Positions 6,091-9,276 of a stretch of DNA of 9,276 nt are shown here, in pieces (position 1 is the first letter of the stretch; the number at the start of each line of letters is the position of its first letter). The DNA comes from RGIG7213 sp045657205. Lineage in GTDB: Bacteria; Bacillota; Clostridia; Oscillospirales; CAG-272. The stretch covers positions 1 through 9,276 of the forward strand of contig JAZOSS010000039.1 in the NCBI GenBank assembly GCA_045657205.1. The letters are read 5' to 3'. The translations under genes were made by a program, and so were the position numbers. Under the pieces are notes generated by a model that saw nothing but the letters and a program-made list of their open reading frames with translations, was not told the origin of the DNA and did not search any database.

Positions 6091-8376
6091 ATGATTAAAC
6101 AAAAACTTCTTAAAGTTTACAGAAAAATAAGAAAAAAGCCTGTTTTGATATCTGCAGAACAGCGTCGGGCAATAGCGCTTTCGAAGATACCAAAGGATAA
6201 GGTCGATCTTGAAAAGGATATCCCTATAACTGTTTTTACGTACGGAATGACGGCAGAAAATGAAAAGTGTGACGGGGTTTTTCTGTTCACGGAAAACCGT
6301 GTGCGTACGTTTGAAAACGGTAATGCTGTCGTTGACGTTACCTTTGATGATGTCGACGAGTTTTTCAGAAATACATACGTCGGCGTATGTGCACTTGAAT
6401 ATAAGAAAGACGGAGAATATCATTGTATCTGCCGCGGTAAAATGTCCTCGGCAGAGTTGTTCGGAAACGTCTGTAAATTTTTGAATAACTGCAAAGAGTC
6501 GGAAAAATTTCCCGACGGATACAAGGATATGCAGCAAAAGCTTTGTCCGAAATGCGGTCAGCCTATACCGAGAAATACGGGCGTTTGTATGAACTGCTTT
6601 GATAAAAAGTCGATGTTCAAACAGCTTTGGCAGATCATAAAGCCGTTTCGATTTAAGCTCTTGTTTGCATCGTTTATGTTCTTCGTGACGATCGGTGTAA
6701 ACCTGCTTTTTCCCTATATCAACCAGATACTCGTAGACGGGTATATTGAAAATACGGAAATCAGAAACTCCGTTGCATCAGGCAATGGCAGAGAAGTGTT
6801 CTTTATGTTCATCCTCGTCGTCCTTTCAATGCTCGGTGCGTATATTTTACAATATGCTGTCGGAGTTATCAGAAATATTACGATGCTGCATATCGGTACG
6901 GATCTCATAGTAAAGCTCCGCGGTATGGTCTTTGATAAGGTTCAGGAAATGTCGCTTGCATCAATTTCCAAAAGAACCACGGGTGAGCTTATCCGCCGTG
7001 TCGTTACGGATACCTCTCAGGTCGAAAACTTTATTTCAGGACAGCTTCCGAATATGCTGAACCAGGTACTGCTTCTGTTTTTCGTCGGAGGAATACTGTT
7101 TGCGTACGATTGGCGCCTGGCTTTGGCTATAATCATTCCTGTTCCGATAGCCGCTTTTTCAATGCGGAGATTCTGGGCATATACGCATAAGATATACCAT
7201 AAGCAATGGGAAGCGGATTCAAAGGCATCAAGCGTACTGTTTGATATCTTTTCGGGTATACGTGTCGTAAAATCATACGGAACGGAAGAAAAAGAATATG
7301 ACAGATACGATGAAGCAATAAAAAAAGAAATGGATCTGCAGATCAAAAATGAGACGTTTTACGCGCTCGTTCACCCGCTTTTAGGCTTCGTTTTAAATAT
7401 CGGTACGTTCTTTTTGCTTTATTATACAGCAACTCATATGCTGAGCGGTGAAATGTCATACGGCGAAGCATCTAAGTTTTCGTCATACGTGTCACTCATT
7501 TACGGTCCTATCGGTTGGCTTGCAGGATTGCCGAGAATACTTGTAAGAACGTATACGTCGCTTGTAAAGCTTTTTGATATTCTCGGAGATAAGCCCGATG
7601 TTGCAGACTCCGAACAGGCAGTCGATCTCAAGATCGACGGAGAAATAGTGTTTGATAACGTGTCATTTGGCTACGATGAAATGGGCGACGTCTTAAAACG
7701 TGTAAATCTGACGGTAAAACCGGGCGAAATGGTAGGTATCGTCGGTAAATCGGGCGTCGGCAAATCAACGCTTATAAACCTTGTTATGCGTCTTTATGAC
7801 GTAAGCGGCGGCGAAATTATGATAGATGGGGTAAATATAAAGGATATTTCTCAGCACTCCCTGCGCTCACAGATAGGTGCGGTCCTTCAGGAAACGTTTC
7901 TTTTTTCGGGAACTGTGTATAATAATATAGCATATGCAAAGCCCGGGTGTACGTACGAGGAAGTAATTGAGGCATCAAAGCTTGCAGGCGCACACGATTT
8001 TATCGTAAAGCTTCCCGATGCTTACAATACAAAGGTCGGTGAAAAAGGACATACGCTGTCGGGCGGTGAACGTCAGAGAGTTGCAATAGCAAGGGCGCTT
8101 CTCCGTGATCCGAGAATACTTATACTTGACGAGGCGACGTCGTCACTCGATACCGAAACGGAAAAGAGTATCCAGGATTCACTCAATGTCCTTATTAAAG
8201 ACAGAACCACTATCGCAATAGCGCACCGACTTTCAACCTTGCGTAACGCAACAAAGCTCGTCGTTCTTGATAAAGGAACGGTTGCCGAAGTCGGCACTCA
8301 CGAGGAGTTGTTGCAGAAAAAGGGAATCTACTACGGTCTTGTAATGGCACAGCGTCAAATGTCAAAAATCTCGTAA
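6091..8376 (+). CDS. ABC exporter half-transporter B: N-terminal PH-like domain, zinc ribbon, TMD, NBD
   Basis: This 761-residue protein has the same plan as the first ABC half. Residues about 45-135 look PH-like, with FLFTENRVRTFENG (64-77) and a VTFDDVDEFF strand. A zinc ribbon follows (C152xxC155, C166xxC169). Membrane helices lie near 187-215, 235-259, 320-338, 340-357, 424-447 and 461-483. The ATPase has Walker A GKSGVGKST (552-560), Q600, X-loop TKVGEKG, signature LSGGERQ (656-662), Walker B with D680-E681, D-loop SSLD and H712. It is a canonical, probably active ATPase. The ATG lies one base after the DUF1854 stop. The nearest ribosome-like site, GGAG at 6074-6077, is 13 bases away, so translation is probably coupled to the upstream gene. 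An in-frame TTG at 6049, inside DUF1854, is a poorer start. It is the last gene of the operon; no strong terminator follows before the tRNA. Confidence 0.93.
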   Translation: MIKQKLLKVYRKIRKKPVLISAEQRRAIALSKIPKDKVDLEKDIPITVFTYGMTAENEKCDGVFLFTENRVRTFENGNAVVDVTFDDVDEFFRNTYVGVCALEYKKDGEYHCICRGKMSSAELFGNVCKFLNNCKESEKFPDGYKDMQQKLCPKCGQPIPRNTGVCMNCFDKKSMFKQLWQIIKPFRFKLLFASFMFFVTIGVNLLFPYINQILVDGYIENTEIRNSVASGNGREVFFMFILVVLSMLGAYILQYAVGVIRNITMLHIGTDLIVKLRGMVFDKVQEMSLASISKRTTGELIRRVVTDTSQVENFISGQLPNMLNQVLLLFFVGGILFAYDWRLALAIIIPVPIAAFSMRRFWAYTHKIYHKQWEADSKASSVLFDIFSGIRVVKSYGTEEKEYDRYDEAIKKEMDLQIKNETFYALVHPLLGFVLNIGTFFLLYYTATHMLSGEMSYGEASKFSSYVSLIYGPIGWLAGLPRILVRTYTSLVKLFDILGDKPDVADSEQAVDLKIDGEIVFDNVSFGYDEMGDVLKRVNLTVKPGEMVGIVGKSGVGKSTLINLVMRLYDVSGGEIMIDGVNIKDISQHSLRSQIGAVLQETFLFSGTVYNNIAYAKPGCTYEEVIEASKLAGAHDFIVKLPDAYNTKVGEKGHTLSGGERQRVAIARALLRDPRILILDEATSSLDTETEKSIQDSLNVLIKDRTTIAIAHRLSTLRNATKLVVLDKGTVAEVGTHEELLQKKGIYYGLVMAQRQMSKIS

Positions 8377-8403
8377 AAAAAGATAATTTTTTTGAAAAAG
8401 GTA

Positions 8404-8432
8404 TTGCATTTTCAAAAGTTTTGTGGTATACT
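8404..8432 (+). promoter_or_regulatory. Promoter of tRNA-Glu
   Basis: TTGCAT (8404-8409) and TATACT (8427-8432) have a 17-bp spacer. Initiation near 8439 would place the start only a few bases before the mature tRNA 5' end at 8446, typical of a stand-alone tRNA unit. Confidence 0.82.
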
Positions 8433-8445
8433 GCTTGATACAGAC

Positions 8446-8520
8446 GGCCCGTTGGTCAAGCGGTTAAGACTCCGCCCTCTCACGGCGGCGACAGGGGTTC
8501 GATTCCCCTACGGGTCACCA
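8446..8520 (+). tRNA. tRNA-Glu (anticodon CTC)
   Basis: A complete cloverleaf of 75 bases can be drawn, with the 3' CCA encoded. The acceptor GGCCCGT pairs with ACGGGTC through one G-U pair and is followed by discriminator A. The D stem is GTC/GAC. The anticodon stem CCGCC/GGCGG (8472-8476 and 8484-8488) encloses loop CTCTCAC with anticodon CTC at 8479-8481. The T arm is AGGGG-TTCGATT-CCCCT. It decodes GAG. The gene has its own promoter and terminator, and no second tRNA follows. Confidence 0.96.
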
Positions 8521-8553
8521 GAAAAAGCGACAAGAATTTCTTGTCGCTTTTTC
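8521..8553 (+). terminator. Intrinsic terminator of tRNA-Glu
   Basis: A perfect 14-bp stem pairs 8521-8534 with 8540-8553 around loop AATTT. The arm sequence is GAAAAAGCGACAAG, and its pairing arm ends in five T residues at 8548-8552. It starts one base after the encoded CCA. It is probably also the first strong stop for any transcript leaving the upstream ABC operon. Confidence 0.93.
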
Positions 8554-8725
8554 AATGAAATTCGTTCTTCGAACGAGTGAAATATTGCTTCGCGATATGA
8601 AATACGCTTCGCGCATGAAATGTGGCTTCGCCACGTTAAGGAACGAATTTTATTTCATCTTAAGCCTGCGGCGAAAGATTTCATCCGAGTTTACTCGGAT
8701 TTCATCCTGCAACGCAGGATATCAT
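8554..8725. repeat. Hairpin-array repeat element, copy 1 (apparently complete)
   Basis: This roughly 172-bp non-coding stretch alternates a 7-base spacer with small palindromes. The spacer is ATGAAAT or GTGAAAT at 8555, 8577, 8597 and 8615. It then appears inverted as ATTTCAT at 8652, 8678 and 8699, and as a degenerate ATATCAT at 8719. The left palindromes 8562-8576, 8584-8596, 8604-8614 and 8622-8634 all have a TTC triloop closed by C-G. The right ones, 8685-8698 and 8706-8718, have TTTA and AAC loops. A long-range pair (8555-8567 with 8641-8658, imperfect) brings the left half together. No open reading frame of credible length lies in it. The ends are set by the spacers and are uncertain by several bases. 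Confidence 0.85.
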
Positions 8726-8740
8726 TATTATACAACACGC

Positions 8741-8746
8741 AAAGGA
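8741..8746 (+). promoter_or_regulatory. Ribosome binding site for the small membrane protein
   Basis: AAAGGA lies four bases before an ATG at 8751 and seven bases before the adjacent in-frame ATG at 8754. The spacing favours 8754. No convincing promoter is visible: TATTAT at 8726-8731 has no good -35 partner, and the leader would be extremely short. Confidence 0.6.
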
Positions 8747-8753
8747 ATTTATG

Positions 8754-9176
8754 ATGCAAAACTTTGAAATGTCAATGCTGTGCTTTTGGATATCTTATGC
8801 CATAGTTACCGTAATAGGAATACTTCACACTGTTTTCAATATCTATGTGTTGCATATGAAGCCTATGGACAGTGAAAGTATGGGCGAAGGATATGAAAAA
8901 ACAAAACCCTGGCATCCTCTATATAATATAGTGCTGTTTTCCGTATTCGGTTATCTGTATATGAGTACACTGCAAATACCTACGTTTTCAGAAGCGTTGA
9001 TCACGGGTGCAATATGGGCAGGCATTTGCGTTGTATTTGATGTATTTGGATGGGTTATAATAAAGCATCCGTGGAGTTTGTCATTCAAAGGCTTTTATAT
9101 AGATTATCAACCGTGGATAACATTAATTTATCTTGCAATTTTTTCAGGTCCCGTCATAGGCTTTTTATTCTGCTGA
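8754..9176 (+). CDS. Small four-helix integral membrane protein of unknown function
   Basis: The product is 140 residues from the better-spaced ATG, or 141 from the ATG at 8751. Four hydrophobic segments are visible, near residues 6-30, 57-73, 82-102 and 116-139. The loop between helices 1 and 2 is hydrophilic and carries YEKTKPWHPLYN. Before helix 4 lies a polar, aromatic-rich stretch, HPWSLSFKGFYIDYQPWITL (105-124), which is the most distinctive part and probably the conserved signature. There is no signal peptidase site, ATPase motif or catalytic motif that I recognise, and I cannot assign a family function. The gene stands alone between two copies of the hairpin element and ends at its own terminator. 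Translation is supported by the ribosome site and by codon use like that of the neighbouring genes. Confidence 0.78.
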   Translation: MQNFEMSMLCFWISYAIVTVIGILHTVFNIYVLHMKPMDSESMGEGYEKTKPWHPLYNIVLFSVFGYLYMSTLQIPTFSEALITGAIWAGICVVFDVFGWVIIKHPWSLSFKGFYIDYQPWITLIYLAIFSGPVIGFLFC

Positions 9177-9211
9177 TATACTTTTGAAATTTTATTAAAT
9201 TTAAATTACAT

Positions 9212-9256
9212 AAAGTGGCTGGCTCAATTTCCCTCAAATTGAGCCACCCACTTTTT
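9212..9256 (+). terminator. Intrinsic terminator of the small membrane protein gene
   Basis: A long two-part stem is visible: AAAGTGG (9212-9218) with CCACTTT (9248-9254), and GGCTCAATTT (9221-9230) with AAATTGAGCC (9236-9245). A 2x2 internal loop separates them, and the terminal loop is CCCTC. Five T residues follow at 9252-9256. Confidence 0.92.
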
Positions 9257-9257
9257 C

Positions 9258-9276
9258 AATGAAATTCGTTCTTCGA
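9258..9276. repeat. Hairpin-array repeat element, copy 2 (left end only)
   Basis: These last 19 bases are identical to 8554-8572, the left end of the first element, in the same orientation. The match extends upstream through the T-tract, so 9251-9276 equals 8547-8572 over 26 bases. The rest lies beyond the window. Confidence 0.85.

Noticed and set aside
5998..6537. 179-codon minus-strand reading frame
   Set aside because: It lies antisense to the DUF1854 and second ABC genes, whose translations match known families; no ribosome site or recognisable product.
8377..8399. Intrinsic terminator of the ABC operon
   Set aside because: The foldback is made only of A-T pairs and would be too weak to call a terminator.
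8446..8553. tRNA 3' end as an attachment site for an integrated element
   Set aside because: No integrase is present and no repeat of the tRNA 3' end occurs in the window; the element junction is at the terminator, not in the tRNA.
8392..8580. 62-codon reading frame on the plus strand
   Set aside because: It runs through the tRNA promoter, the tRNA-Glu gene and its terminator; it has no ribosome site and is a chance frame.
8554..8725. CRISPR-like array
   Set aside because: The repeated units are only 7 bases, they invert halfway, the intervals are 11-19-base palindromes in place of unique spacers, and no cas gene is present.

Overview
The window looks like chromosomal DNA from a low-to-moderate GC Gram-positive bacterium, most likely an anaerobic member of class Clostridia (Oscillospirales-like). 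This is an inference. It rests on purine-rich Shine-Dalgarno sites, housekeeping promoters with 17-bp spacers, intrinsic terminators, a VanY-type cell-wall domain and a thioredoxin-reductase relative without the usual NADPH-phosphate motif. I see no transposase, integrase or phage gene.

Layout. (1) 1-687, plus strand: the 3' part of a thioredoxin-reductase-like flavoprotein with an intact CxxC. (2) 692-731: a bidirectional terminator shared with the convergent histidine-phosphatase gene at 730-1266, minus strand. (3) 1267-1506: a divergent control region holding one clear promoter in each direction. (4) 1507-8376: a four-gene operon. It encodes a membrane-anchored VanY-like protein whose metal and catalytic positions are largely replaced, an ABC exporter half (762 aa), a DUF1854 protein (186 aa) and a second ABC exporter half (761 aa). 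Gaps within it are 27, 17 and 1 bp. (5) 8404-8553: tRNA-Glu(CTC) with its own promoter and terminator. (6) 8554-8725: a non-coding array of small hairpins built on four ATGAAAT and four ATTTCAT spacers. (7) 8754-9176: a small four-helix membrane protein of unknown function, followed by a terminator at 9212-9256. A second copy of the hairpin element begins directly after that terminator and runs off the window.

How the genes may work together. Each ABC half carries the same uncommon N-terminal layout: about 140 residues that look like a bacterial PH-type beta domain, then a four-cysteine zinc ribbon, then the exporter membrane domain and ATPase. Their near-equal length and shared architecture suggest a heterodimeric exporter made from an old duplication. 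The DUF1854 gene sits between them, a family known to travel with ABC transporters. The first gene adds an outward-facing wall-type domain that probably binds rather than cuts. My inference is an envelope-located export or sensing complex of unknown substrate; this operon is the best candidate here for an undescribed system. The hairpin element is the second: both visible copies start at an identical junction in the T-tract of an intrinsic terminator.
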